A DNA stretch of 45,184 nucleotides from Myxococcota bacterium (lineage in GTDB: Bacteria > Myxococcota_A > UBA9160 > UBA4427). A program made the position numbers and the translations under genes. The stretch spans positions 1 through 45,184 of the forward strand of contig JANQEL010000247.1 in assembly GCA_028278345.1 (NCBI GenBank). Reading direction: 5' to 3'. The notes under the pieces were generated by a model. That model was not told the DNA's origin and ran no database searches. It was given only the letters and a program-made list of their open reading frames with translations. Numbering within the stretch: the stretch's first letter is position 1; each line of letters opens with the position of its first letter. Below are positions 34,906 to 42,139 of this stretch, piece after piece.

Positions 34906-36197
34906 TGAAGGTGGTGATCGTTGGAGGTGGATTTGCGGGACTGGGTTGTGCCAAGGGTCTGGCGAACGCACAAGATGTCGAAGTCACCCTGATCGACGAG
35001 CGCAATCACCACCTGTTCCAACCGCTGCTGTACCAGGTGGCGACTGCGGGTCTGAGTCCGGCCGAGATCGCCGCGCCAATCCGTGGAATTCTCTCGAAGG
35101 CGCGCAACGTCCGCGTACTTTGCGAACGTGCGGTCGACATCGACCTCGTTCGGCGCGTGCTTGTGACGGACACGAACGAGCATGCATACGACTACCTCGT
35201 ACTCGCATGTGGATCGAAGCATGCGTACTTCGGCAACGAGGACTGGGAGATGCACGCTCCCGGGCTCAAGACCCTCGAACAGGCGACCGAGATCCGACGA
35301 CGCGTGCTCTCCGCGTTCGAAGAAGCCGAAGGCGAAGCAAGCCCGGAACGAAAGCGTGCTCTGTTGACCTTCGTCGTGGTAGGAGCGGGGCCCACGGGCG
35401 TGGAACTCGCGGGCGCCATCGGTGAGATGAGTCGGTTTACCCTGGTCCGCGACTTTCGAATGACCGATCCGTCGCTCGCGCGCATCATCCTGATCGAAGC
35501 GGGTGAGCGTATCCTTCCCTCGTTCGACGAGGCGCTGGCGGCACGCGCAACGCGCGATCTCGAGAGTCTCGGCGTCCAGATCTGGACCAACAGCCCTGTC
35601 ACCCACATCGATGCGGAAGGGATCGAGGTCGGGAGCGAAAGGCTCGCGTGTCGCACGGTGCTCTGGGCCGCGGGCGTTCGCGCGTCGTCACTCGGCGAAA
35701 AACTGGGGGTCGAACAGGACCGGCTGTCTCGCGTAGTCGTGACGGGTGATCTGAGTGTGCCGGGACACGCCGAGGTATTCGTGATTGGCGACCAGGCCCA
35801 CGCGATGGGCCCGGATGGAAACCCGCTCCCCGGTCAGGCTCCCGCGGCCCTTCAACAGGGACGATACGTCGCCAAGCGCATCGGTGCGCTCGTGGCGGGT
35901 CACTCCTTTCCCGACTTCGAGTACATCGACAAAGGTCAGGCCGCGACGATCGGACGCCGGCGCGCGATTCTCGAATCAGGCCGCCTGCGCTTCGCGGGGA
36001 TTGCCGCCTGGATCGCATGGCTCCTGATCCACATCTACTACCTGGCGGGCTTCAAGAATCGCCTGTTCGTCGTGATGCAATGGGCGTGGTCCTATTTCAC
36101 CTACCGGCGTGGGGCCCGACTCATCGTGGGCAAGGACTGGCGCTTCTATGACCCAGATCAGGCGGAGGGCGATCGGGGTTCGGGCGCGGGCGAATAG
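34905..36197 (+). CDS. ndh: Type II NADH:quinone oxidoreductase (NDH-2)
   Basis: This 430-residue FAD enzyme oxidises NADH and reduces quinone without pumping protons. The FAD-binding GGGFAG motif is at 7-12, the NADH-binding GAGPTGVELAGAI lies near 165, and VFVIGDQAHAMG is the second FAD site. A hydrophobic C-terminal helix (about 375-400, AWIAWLLIHIYYLAG) and basic tail fit membrane attachment. ATG 34905 overlaps the trkH stop by one base. The last 40 bases overlap the convergent Rieske gene. The operon could link NADH turnover to TrkA's NAD(H)-sensing; this is inference. Confidence 0.93.
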   Translation: MKVVIVGGGFAGLGCAKGLANAQDVEVTLIDERNHHLFQPLLYQVATAGLSPAEIAAPIRGILSKARNVRVLCERAVDIDLVRRVLVTDTNEHAYDYLVLACGSKHAYFGNEDWEMHAPGLKTLEQATEIRRRVLSAFEEAEGEASPERKRALLTFVVVGAGPTGVELAGAIGEMSRFTLVRDFRMTDPSLARIILIEAGERILPSFDEALAARATRDLESLGVQIWTNSPVTHIDAEGIEVGSERLACRTVLWAAGVRASSLGEKLGVEQDRLSRVVVTGDLSVPGHAEVFVIGDQAHAMGPDGNPLPGQAPAALQQGRYVAKRIGALVAGHSFPDFEYIDKGQAATIGRRRAILESGRLRFAGIAAWIAWLLIHIYYLAGFKNRLFVVMQWAWSYFTYRRGARLIVGKDWRFYDPDQAEGDRGSGAGE

Positions 36198-37138
36198 AAC
36201 TGCTTTGCCCACTTCCTGAAGTCGGCGAGGAAGGTGTCGGCGTCGCACAGCACGGGGTCGGGGCGGTGGATCTTGTTCTCCCAGATCCGCATGTCGTCGT
36301 CGAGACCCTTGATGATCTGATCCATGTACTCGTCGCCCATCACGTCGACGATGTTGCGGGAGACGGTGAGCACCCAACGCGACACCGTCTTCTTCGGCGC
36401 GATCGGTGAAGTCGAGGAGAACATGTAGAGCCCCGCGCCGGGCACGCCTTCGAGGCGTACCGACGAAAGCCCGAGCCCCCATGTCTCGCGCACGAGGTCG
36501 ACCTTGAATCGCCCCATCGGCGTTTCGCGTTCGTTGGTGCTGACGGCTTTGTAGTAGCGGCCGTCTTCCGCGTACGTGTTGGTGGATTCGGGGATCGCCT
36601 CTGCGCTGTGGACGTAGTGGAAGTGAACGGGGTCGCAGTTGTTCTCCGCCATCTCCTGCATGTGAACCGGCACTTCGACGCTGAAGAAGCGCGGATCCGT
36701 CCAGGTCGGATCGTTGAACTCGGCGACGGCGGGTACTTCCCAGTCGGGCGACTTCCCTTCGGCGTGATGCCAGGCGAGGATCAGGTGATTGCGCTCGACG
36801 ACCTCCCAGCTCCGCACCTTGGCACGCTTGGGGATCTTCCCCGTCTTCGAGTACGGGATCTTCACGCACTGTCCATCGCCATCGAACTGCCAGTGGTGGA
36901 AGGGGCAGCGAATCGTTTCGCCCACCACCTTGCCGCCTTCGGCCAGGTGCGCGCCGAGGTGGGGACAGAAGGCGTCGATGAGCTTGACTTCACCGCTGCG
37001 CGTGCGGAAGAGCGCGAGTTCGGTGTCGAAGCACTGCACGCGCATGACATCGCCTTCAGCGAGATCGCGCGAAAACGCCACCGCGAACCAGCCGTTGGGG
37101 ATGGGGAGCAGGGTCTCTTCGTTCGAAACGGGATTCAT
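36158..37138 (-). CDS. Rieske-type oxygenase subunit (KshA/aromatic-ring hydroxylase family)
   Basis: This 326-residue Rieske non-heme iron oxygenase has its [2Fe-2S] site in CPH (58-60) and CPFH (78-81). The mononuclear iron motif lies at about 166-177 in ENNCDPVHFHYVH, with Asp169, His172 and His177. Members hydroxylate aromatic rings, steroids (KshA) or plant sterol derivatives using O2, with a separate reductase. No reductase gene is in the window. ATG 37138 overlaps the TetR stop (ATGA), so the regulator and enzyme are made together. Its end overlaps ndh by 40 bases. The substrate is unknown. Confidence 0.92.
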   Translation of the reverse strand: MNPVSNEETLLPIPNGWFAVAFSRDLAEGDVMRVQCFDTELALFRTRSGEVKLIDAFCPHLGAHLAEGGKVVGETIRCPFHHWQFDGDGQCVKIPYSKTGKIPKRAKVRSWEVVERNHLILAWHHAEGKSPDWEVPAVAEFNDPTWTDPRFFSVEVPVHMQEMAENNCDPVHFHYVHSAEAIPESTNTYAEDGRYYKAVSTNERETPMGRFKVDLVRETWGLGLSSVRLEGVPGAGLYMFSSTSPIAPKKTVSRWVLTVSRNIVDVMGDEYMDQIIKGLDDDMRIWENKIHRPDPVLCDADTFLADFRKWAKQFYSPAPEPRSPSA

Positions 37139-37779
37139 CGCGAAGTTTCCTCCTCGTCGCTGCGTCGCGCCATCGCTTCCGCGAGGAAGCGCGCACTCGC
37201 GCGGGCGTGTTCGCCGACCGGGTAGTGCTCGAGGTTCGACCAGTTGAACATCAGCGCATAGTAGGCGCCCATCAGCATGTCGGTGAGCGTCTCGGGGGCG
37301 TGTGCAGTGGTGACGTCTCCGCGCTCGACGCCATCGGACACGATCGCCGCGAAGGCGCTCTGCAACTTCTGCGCGTGCTCGCTCTCGCTCCCCGACTCGT
37401 GGGAGACGTGCACGACCTCGGTGATGAGGTCGCGATGCAGCGGGGTGTCGGATTCGGCGCTCTCGGCGACCTGTTCGAAGAAGTACCGGATGCGATCGCC
37501 CGTGCTGCCCGGCTGCTTGCGCGTCTCTTCGAGGTTCTCGAGGAGCTTCGCGACGTAGACCGACGCGATCTCGCGCAGCAGATCCTGCTTGGCGGGGAAG
37601 TGATTGAAGAAGGTCTTGTGCGCGACGTCGGCGCGATCGCAGATGGTCGCCACGCGGGTCGCCGCGAAGCCATCGCGGTCGAAGAGCTCGACCGCCGCTT
37701 CGATGATGCGATTGCGGACTTCGCGCTTGCGCCGCTCGCGGCGGGTGAGCTTCGAAAGGTCTTCGTCCGGCGCGCTCAT
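37135..37779 (-). CDS. TetR-family transcriptional regulator
   Basis: This 214-residue TetR repressor has its helix-turn-helix at about 35-60 (GFAATRVATICDRADVAHKT). The C-terminal ligand domain is typical. ATG 37779 has AGGAG upstream. Its TGA overlaps the Rieske oxygenase start by four bases, so it very likely controls that gene and may be induced by the oxygenase substrate. A candidate operator and an AT-rich patch lie in the 127 bases upstream. Confidence 0.9.
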   Translation of the reverse strand: MSAPDEDLSKLTRRERRKREVRNRIIEAAVELFDRDGFAATRVATICDRADVAHKTFFNHFPAKQDLLREIASVYVAKLLENLEETRKQPGSTGDRIRYFFEQVAESAESDTPLHRDLITEVVHVSHESGSESEHAQKLQSAFAAIVSDGVERGDVTTAHAPETLTDMLMGAYYALMFNWSNLEHYPVGEHARASARFLAEAMARRSDEEETSR

Positions 37780-37826
37780 CGGGGGCTCCTCGGGTCGCGG
37801 GTGCGAAACGTGACGAGGAGTAGCGA

Positions 37827-37855
37827 AGTTATATGGGAATGCAAAGTTACATATG
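37827..37855. promoter_or_regulatory. AT-rich direct repeat upstream of TetR gene
   Basis: AAGTTATATG and AAGTTACATATG repeat in the same direction, 17 bases apart, in an AT-rich patch unlike the GC-rich surroundings. TATAAC on the minus strand may be the -10 for the TetR-Rieske operon; no good -35 was found. Confidence 0.4.
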
Positions 37856-37876
37856 AGTGTACGGACGATGAGATCT

Positions 37877-37898
37877 CTGTAAATTCAGGTACTTACAG
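37877..37898. promoter_or_regulatory. Candidate TetR operator
   Basis: CTGTAA and TTACAG are exact complements around a 10-base spacer, an operator size suited to TetR dimers. It lies about 100 bases upstream of the TetR gene and just downstream of the LLM oxidoreductase stop, so it is placed to control the TetR-Rieske transcript. Confidence 0.45.
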
Positions 37899-37906
37899 GG
37901 GTGATT

Positions 37907-38878
37907 TCACAGCTTGGCGAGCACCTGGGTCTTCATCGTTTCGAGGCATTGCCACGCCAGGTCGGGGTCGAGTCCGCCGCACAGCGGCTGCAGCAGCAGC
38001 AGCCCGTTCGCCTGGATGTAGGCGATCGCCTCTTCGGGGCTGAAGATCCGATAGGCGCCCTGCTGGGCGCGTAGCTCTTCGACGGTTTGCGCCACCGACT
38101 TCGTCACCGAGGTCGAATCGCCCATCCACGCCGCATAGGCCTTGGCGTCGTGGAGCAAGTGGGGCCCGATCTTCGCCCACGCTTCGTCGGGATCTTCCGC
38201 GACGAAGGCCGAGGTGACGGTGCCCGGCGGCGGGTTGATGCACGGCCCGGGCTCGACGCCGAACTCCTCGCAGGCTTCGCGATACACACTTTCGAGTTCG
38301 GGGTTGAGCCCTTGCGCCAGCATCCCCATGCCGAAGCGCGCCGCGCGTCGGGCCGCGGCCCTGCTGTTGCCGCCCATGAACATCGCCGGGCCGTCGGGAG
38401 CCGAGGGGGTCGGGCGAACACGCACGGTGCGCCCCTGGTACTCGAAGGGTTCGCCCGTGAACGCGTTCTTGATGGCTTCGAGGCATTCGTCCATGCGCTT
38501 GCCGCGCCCCTTGAAGGGACGACCCAGCTGGGCGAATTCGTGTTCGACGTAGCCAACGGCGGTGACGTAGGAAACGCGTCCTCCACTCACGAGGTCGAGC
38601 ACGGCCATGTCCTCGGCGAGGCGAAGCGGATCGTGGAGCGGAACGATCAACGCGCCGACCTGGATCGCCAGCTGCTGTGTGCGACCCGCGATTGCGCCAG
38701 CCAGGACGAGGGGCGAAGGCAGGTAGCCGTCCTCGGAACCGTGGTGCTCCGAGACCACGATCTGCACGCAGCCGTTCTCCTCGCCCCAGGCCGCCATGTC
38801 GAGGGCGGCGGCGTAGAGCTCGGCGGGCGTCGCCTTGCCGATCGCGGGGGCGCGCATGTCGAAGCGCATCAAGAACAT
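37907..38878 (-). CDS. LLM-class flavin-dependent oxidoreductase
   Basis: This 323-residue luciferase-like TIM-barrel monooxygenase has the family's VSEHHGSEDGYLPSPLVLAGAIAGRT start (about 43-68), RLAEDMAVLDLVSGGRV (about 86-102) and a Gly/Pro-rich PAMFMGGNSRAAARRAARFG later. Such enzymes use FMNH2 or F420 for oxidation of hydrophobic substrates. ATG 38878 has GGAGG upstream. It stands alone upstream of the TetR-Rieske pair on the same strand. Substrate and cofactor are not shown by the sequence. Confidence 0.9.
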   Translation of the reverse strand: MFLMRFDMRAPAIGKATPAELYAAALDMAAWGEENGCVQIVVSEHHGSEDGYLPSPLVLAGAIAGRTQQLAIQVGALIVPLHDPLRLAEDMAVLDLVSGGRVSYVTAVGYVEHEFAQLGRPFKGRGKRMDECLEAIKNAFTGEPFEYQGRTVRVRPTPSAPDGPAMFMGGNSRAAARRAARFGMGMLAQGLNPELESVYREACEEFGVEPGPCINPPPGTVTSAFVAEDPDEAWAKIGPHLLHDAKAYAAWMGDSTSVTKSVAQTVEELRAQQGAYRIFSPEEAIAYIQANGLLLLQPLCGGLDPDLAWQCLETMKTQVLAKL

Positions 38879-38930
38879 TTCAGGGCCTCCATGGGTTCGT
38901 TCTCTTGTGCGCCGAATCGGGGGTTCGCCC

Positions 38931-38961
38931 TTGACTTGAAGTGCACTTCAACCCTTAGCCT
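38931..38961 (+). promoter_or_regulatory. MerR-type promoter of the Cys-rich membrane protein
   Basis: A -35 TTGACT and -10 TAGCCT are separated by 19 bases, the over-long spacing of MerR-activated promoters. The spacer contains the perfect 16-bp palindrome TTGAAGTGCACTTCAA (38936-38951). It drives the gene at 38989. The MerR gene at the far end of that gene is the obvious regulator. Confidence 0.85.
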
Positions 38962-38988
38962 CTGGGGGAGCCGAGAGGAGGTCGTGTC

Positions 38989-39573
38989 ATGGAATCGAAC
39001 CCGGTGAGCGAGGAGATTCGCAAGGTCTGTAGCCTCGACGACGAGAGTTTCGCAGCGCGGCGCAAGGAGCTGCGCGACGGCTTCGCGAAGCGAATCGTAT
39101 CGAAGGAAGCCCTGGCCGATGGCATCGCGTTCCACTTTGCGAACTCGCCCGAACAGCGCCGAGAGCTCGAGGACTTCGTCGCGTTCGAGCGCGAGTGCTG
39201 CTCGGGGATCGATTTCGCGATCGTCGATCGGGGCCCAGAGCTCCGCCTCGAGATCCGGGGAGTCGATGCCGATGCGAGTCTCTTCCGGGCGCTCGCTCCG
39301 CCGGCCACCTCCGAAGTCGAATCGGACCCGCCCCGAAGCTGGCGGCGTGGCTTGAAGGCCGTCGGCGTAGGGAGCCTGGCGGGCGTAGTGGTGTGTTGCG
39401 TGCTTCCGATGACGATCGCGGCTGCGTTCGGGGCCGCGATCGCGGCGCCGTTCGCGACCCTGGATCAACCGCTCATCATCGCCGCCAGTTCACTCGGTTT
39501 CGCGGCGTGGTGGTGGAAGCGGGGCCGGCCGAACGAGACGGGCCAGGACGACGCGGAAACCTGCGGCTGTTAG
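38989..39573 (+). CDS. Cys-rich two-span membrane protein, probably metal handling
   Basis: This 194-residue protein has a soluble N-terminal half and two membrane helices (about 124-156 and 161-177). Cys pairs stand out: ECC at 70-71, VVCC at 136-137 at the start of the first helix, and CGC at the C-terminus, with a single Cys14. The CC pair in a first helix followed by VLP recalls MerT/MerF-type mercuric transporters. The FERECC segment looks like a separate metal-binding unit. GAGGAGG lies upstream of ATG 38989, and the MerR-type promoter controls it. Its stop overlaps the convergent MerR gene. The metal (Hg, Zn, Cd, Cu or other) is not shown. Confidence 0.75.
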   Translation: MESNPVSEEIRKVCSLDDESFAARRKELRDGFAKRIVSKEALADGIAFHFANSPEQRRELEDFVAFERECCSGIDFAIVDRGPELRLEIRGVDADASLFRALAPPATSEVESDPPRSWRRGLKAVGVGSLAGVVVCCVLPMTIAAAFGAAIAAPFATLDQPLIIAASSLGFAAWWWKRGRPNETGQDDAETCGC

Positions 39574-39947
39574 CACCCTGCTCGCGTGCAGTCCTCGAAG
39601 GTCGGGCAATCGCAGCGCATCACCTGCTTCAGGACGTTGCGCATGCGTTCGGCTTCGCGGATACGTGCTTCCACTTCGACCAGTTTGCGTTCGGCGAGTT
39701 TGCGCCAGCGCGGGCCCGGCGGCGTGCTGCGTTCGACGCCGCGAACCAGATCGCGCGTCTCGGCGATCGTGAAGCCGGCCTGCTTTGCGAGTTCGATGAG
39801 AGCGAGACGATCCAGGATGTCGTCGTCGAAGACGCGCGCATTGCCCTCGCGCGTGGCTCGTGGAATCAGGCGCTCGCGTTCGTAGTAGCGGATCGCCGAG
39901 CTGGCGAGTCCGGTCCGGCGAGCCACTTCGCCGATGCGATACGGCAT
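39570..39947 (-). CDS. MerR-family heavy-metal-type regulator
   Basis: This 125-residue MerR regulator has the N-terminal winged helix-turn-helix YRIGEVARRTGLASSAIRYYERERLIP-type start, a dimer helix (about 75-105) and a Cys-rich end (CDC, C, C in CPTFEDCTRAGC). The end fits metal binding; the pattern is neither SoxR's nor the exact MerR Hg set. ATG 39947 has GGGAGGT upstream. It is convergent with the Cys-rich membrane protein gene and shares three or four bases at the stops. Its likely target is the 19-bp-spaced promoter at 38931. Confidence 0.88.
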   Translation of the reverse strand: MPYRIGEVARRTGLASSAIRYYERERLIPRATREGNARVFDDDILDRLALIELAKQAGFTIAETRDLVRGVERSTPPGPRWRKLAERKLVEVEARIREAERMRNVLKQVMRCDCPTFEDCTRAGC

Positions 39948-40132
39948 GGGACCTCCCTCCACGGTCGCGGCACGTCGTGTGCCCGGGGCGCGCGGTATGG
40001 AATAGGACACCCGGATTCGCCTGGCACACGACACGCGAGGACGACCGGCTCAATACGAATTGCACCGACGCGAGCGCTGGGTGAATCTGGCGAGCCGCGC
40101 CCCCCGTGCGACTTCCATCGAGGAGCCCCCCA

Positions 40133-41269
40133 ATGAGCGAGATCCGACCCTTCAAGATCGACATTCCCGAAGCCGAGCTCGACGACCTGAAGCGCCGCCT
40201 GGCCGCGACACGCTTCCCCGAGAAGGAAGTCGTCGACGACTGGAGCCAGGGGATCCCTCTCTCCTACATGAAGGAGATCTGCAGCTACTGGAGCGAGAAG
40301 TACGATTGGCGCGAACGCGAGGCGCTGCTCAATCAGTGGCCGCAATTCGTGACCGAGATCGACGGCATCGACATCCACTTCCTCCACGTGACGTCGCAAC
40401 ACGAAGAGGCGCGGCCGTTGATCGTGACCCACGGCTGGCCGGGCTCGGTCGTGGAGTTCCAGAAGGTGATCGGGCCGCTCACTGATCCGACGGCGCACGG
40501 TGGTGACGCCTCGGACGCATTCCACGTCGTGTGCCCCTCGCTTCCCGGCTACGGCTTCTCGGGCAAACCGACGGCGCCGGGTACGGGTGTCGGGAAGATC
40601 GGCGACATGTGGGCGCAGCTGATGGCGCGCCTCGGCTACGACCAGTACTTCGCCCAGGGCGGCGATTGGGGCGCCATGGTGACGACGATGATCGGCCTCC
40701 AGGACACCGAACACTGCGCGGGCATCCACCTCAACATGCCGATCGTGCCGCCGGATCCCGACACGATGAACGATCTCACCGAGCAGGAGCAGGGTGCCCT
40801 GGCTTCGATGCAGTACTACCAGGAGTGGGGGGCCGGCTACTCGAAGCAGCAGAGCACGCGGCCCCAGACCCTGGGCTATGGGCTCGCGGATTCGCCGAGC
40901 GGACAGGCCGGCTGGATTCTCGAAAAGTTCTACGAGTGGACCGACTGCAACGGCCACCCCGAGAACGTGCTCACCCGCGACGAGCTGCTCGACAACGTGA
41001 TGCTCTACTGGCTCCCCGCGACGCCCGCTTCTTCGGGTCGCCTCTACTGGGAAAGTTTCAATACCCCTTCAGTCGATCCCGTGAAGATCCCGGTGGGCTG
41101 CAGCATCTTCCCCAAGGAGATCTTCCGCAGCTCGAAGCGCTGGGCGGACAAGCATTTCCCGCAACTGATCTATTGGAACGAGCTCGAGAAGGGCGGCCAT
41201 TTCGCGGCCTTCGAGCAGCCCGAGCTGTGGCTGAACGAGGTGCGTTCCTGCTTCCGAGAGCTTCGATAG
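40133..41269 (+). CDS. Epoxide hydrolase (alpha/beta hydrolase with EHN domain)
   Basis: This 378-residue protein has an N-terminal epoxide hydrolase domain (about 3-110) and an alpha/beta hydrolase core. The oxyanion-hole motif is HGWPGS (100-105). The nucleophile is Asp178 in GGDWGAM. The catalytic His is His356 in KGGHFAAFEQPE. It should open an epoxide to a diol, as in juvenile-hormone or microsomal-type epoxide hydrolases, perhaps detoxifying epoxides formed by oxygenases. ATG 40133 has GAGGAG upstream and fits the SEIRPFKIDIPE start. It is 85 bases before the HAMP-like gene. Confidence 0.92.
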   Translation: MSEIRPFKIDIPEAELDDLKRRLAATRFPEKEVVDDWSQGIPLSYMKEICSYWSEKYDWREREALLNQWPQFVTEIDGIDIHFLHVTSQHEEARPLIVTHGWPGSVVEFQKVIGPLTDPTAHGGDASDAFHVVCPSLPGYGFSGKPTAPGTGVGKIGDMWAQLMARLGYDQYFAQGGDWGAMVTTMIGLQDTEHCAGIHLNMPIVPPDPDTMNDLTEQEQGALASMQYYQEWGAGYSKQQSTRPQTLGYGLADSPSGQAGWILEKFYEWTDCNGHPENVLTRDELLDNVMLYWLPATPASSGRLYWESFNTPSVDPVKIPVGCSIFPKEIFRSSKRWADKHFPQLIYWNELEKGGHFAAFEQPELWLNEVRSCFRELR

Positions 41270-41354
41270 GGAGCGAGATAACCCTCAGCGTAGTCACCTG
41301 TTTTGCCGACTCATTCCCTGGGGCGTTCCACGTCCAAGAAACGGGAGAGTCGCA

Positions 41355-42038
41355 ATGAGCAGCGAGAGCAGCGCCGATCGACGATCGATCTTCGGGCCTT
41401 TCAAGGTCGAGGTCGACTTCACCAACCGGCAGATCATGCGCGTCGTGTGGGCATCGTTGGCCTACACGGTGTTCGCGACCTTCCTGCTCGGCGTCTTCTA
41501 CACCTACGTGTTGAACCCGGCGCCGGTGCTCGAATACGACAGCCCGCCTTCCCTCTTCTCCTTCCCGAGCGACTTCGCGAACCAGTGGAGTGCTTCGGGG
41601 GATCTGCGCGCTGCAGTGCAGGTGTGGATCGCCGGTACGCTCGGCATGACGGCGCTCTTCGCGATCGCAACCGGCGTCGTGCTCAGCCGCAAGATCGCGG
41701 GCCCGCTGCACCGCGTGAAGAGCGACCTCCGCCGCATGAAGGAAGAGGGTCGTACCTTCGACATCACCTTGCGCGACGGTGACGAGCTGATGGACATGGT
41801 CGCGCTGTTGAACGAAACGCTTTCGACCTTCGGCGGTGCGCAGGCTCCGTCTTCTTCGGATGCATCGACCCGGGGTGCCCGCGAACTCGCCGACGAAGAT
41901 CGCATGTCGAACGTGGCCGCCCTGCGCGCCCACCTCGCCACGATGCCCGGGGAGTCCAGCAGCCAGGCCGACCGCGAAGCCTGGTCGAGCCGCATGACCG
42001 AACTGCTCGACAAGACGGAAGCTTCGCTGCGCAGCTGA
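41355..42038 (+). CDS. Two-span membrane protein with HAMP-like domain
   Basis: This 227-residue protein has membrane helices at about 28-52 and 87-109 with a short periplasmic loop. A HAMP-like segment (about 110-155, RKIAGPLHRVKSDLRRMKEEG ... DELMDMVALLN) follows, then a polar tail with coiled-coil-like stretches. This resembles the front half of a chemoreceptor or sensor kinase, but no MA, kinase or cyclase domain follows. It may signal through a partner protein or be a structural HAMP protein. GGGAGAG lies upstream of ATG 41355. Two hairpins follow before the convergent PilY1-like gene. Confidence 0.78.
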   Translation: MSSESSADRRSIFGPFKVEVDFTNRQIMRVVWASLAYTVFATFLLGVFYTYVLNPAPVLEYDSPPSLFSFPSDFANQWSASGDLRAAVQVWIAGTLGMTALFAIATGVVLSRKIAGPLHRVKSDLRRMKEEGRTFDITLRDGDELMDMVALLNETLSTFGGAQAPSSSDASTRGARELADEDRMSNVAALRAHLATMPGESSSQADREAWSSRMTELLDKTEASLRS

Positions 42039-42045
42039 TCGCAAC

Positions 42046-42062
42046 GGCGCCCGAAGGGCGCC
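42046..42062 (+). terminator. Hairpin after the HAMP-like gene
   Basis: GGCGCCC and GGGCGCC form a perfect 7-bp stem with loop GAA, eight bases after the gene's stop. TTCG follows rather than a T-run, so it is a weak intrinsic terminator at best. Confidence 0.45.
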
Positions 42063-42081
42063 TTCGACCACGCCTGCGATC

Positions 42082-42101
42082 AACTGGATTCAAATCCGGT
42101 T
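42082..42101. repeat. 9-bp hairpin between convergent genes
   Basis: AACTGGATT and AATCCGGTT pair with one G-T wobble around CA. Another palindrome, ACCCGG-TT-CCGGGT, lies at 42112-42125 and has TTT after it on the minus strand, near the PilY1-like stop. They may together end both convergent transcripts. Confidence 0.4.
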
Positions 42102-42139
42102 GCCAGTGGAAACCCGGTTCCGGGTGCAGCGCGACCCCG

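Noticed and set aside
36158..36197. 40-base overlap of ndh and the Rieske gene as evidence for antisense regulation
   Set aside because: Short convergent overlaps also occur at 4356-4369, 21068-21073 and 39570-39573, so this is probably only genome compactness.
42082..42105. T-loop-like stretch (TTCAAAT) suggesting a tRNA
   Set aside because: The flanking bases do not form the five-pair T stem, and no acceptor, D or anticodon arms fit; it is better read as a hairpin.
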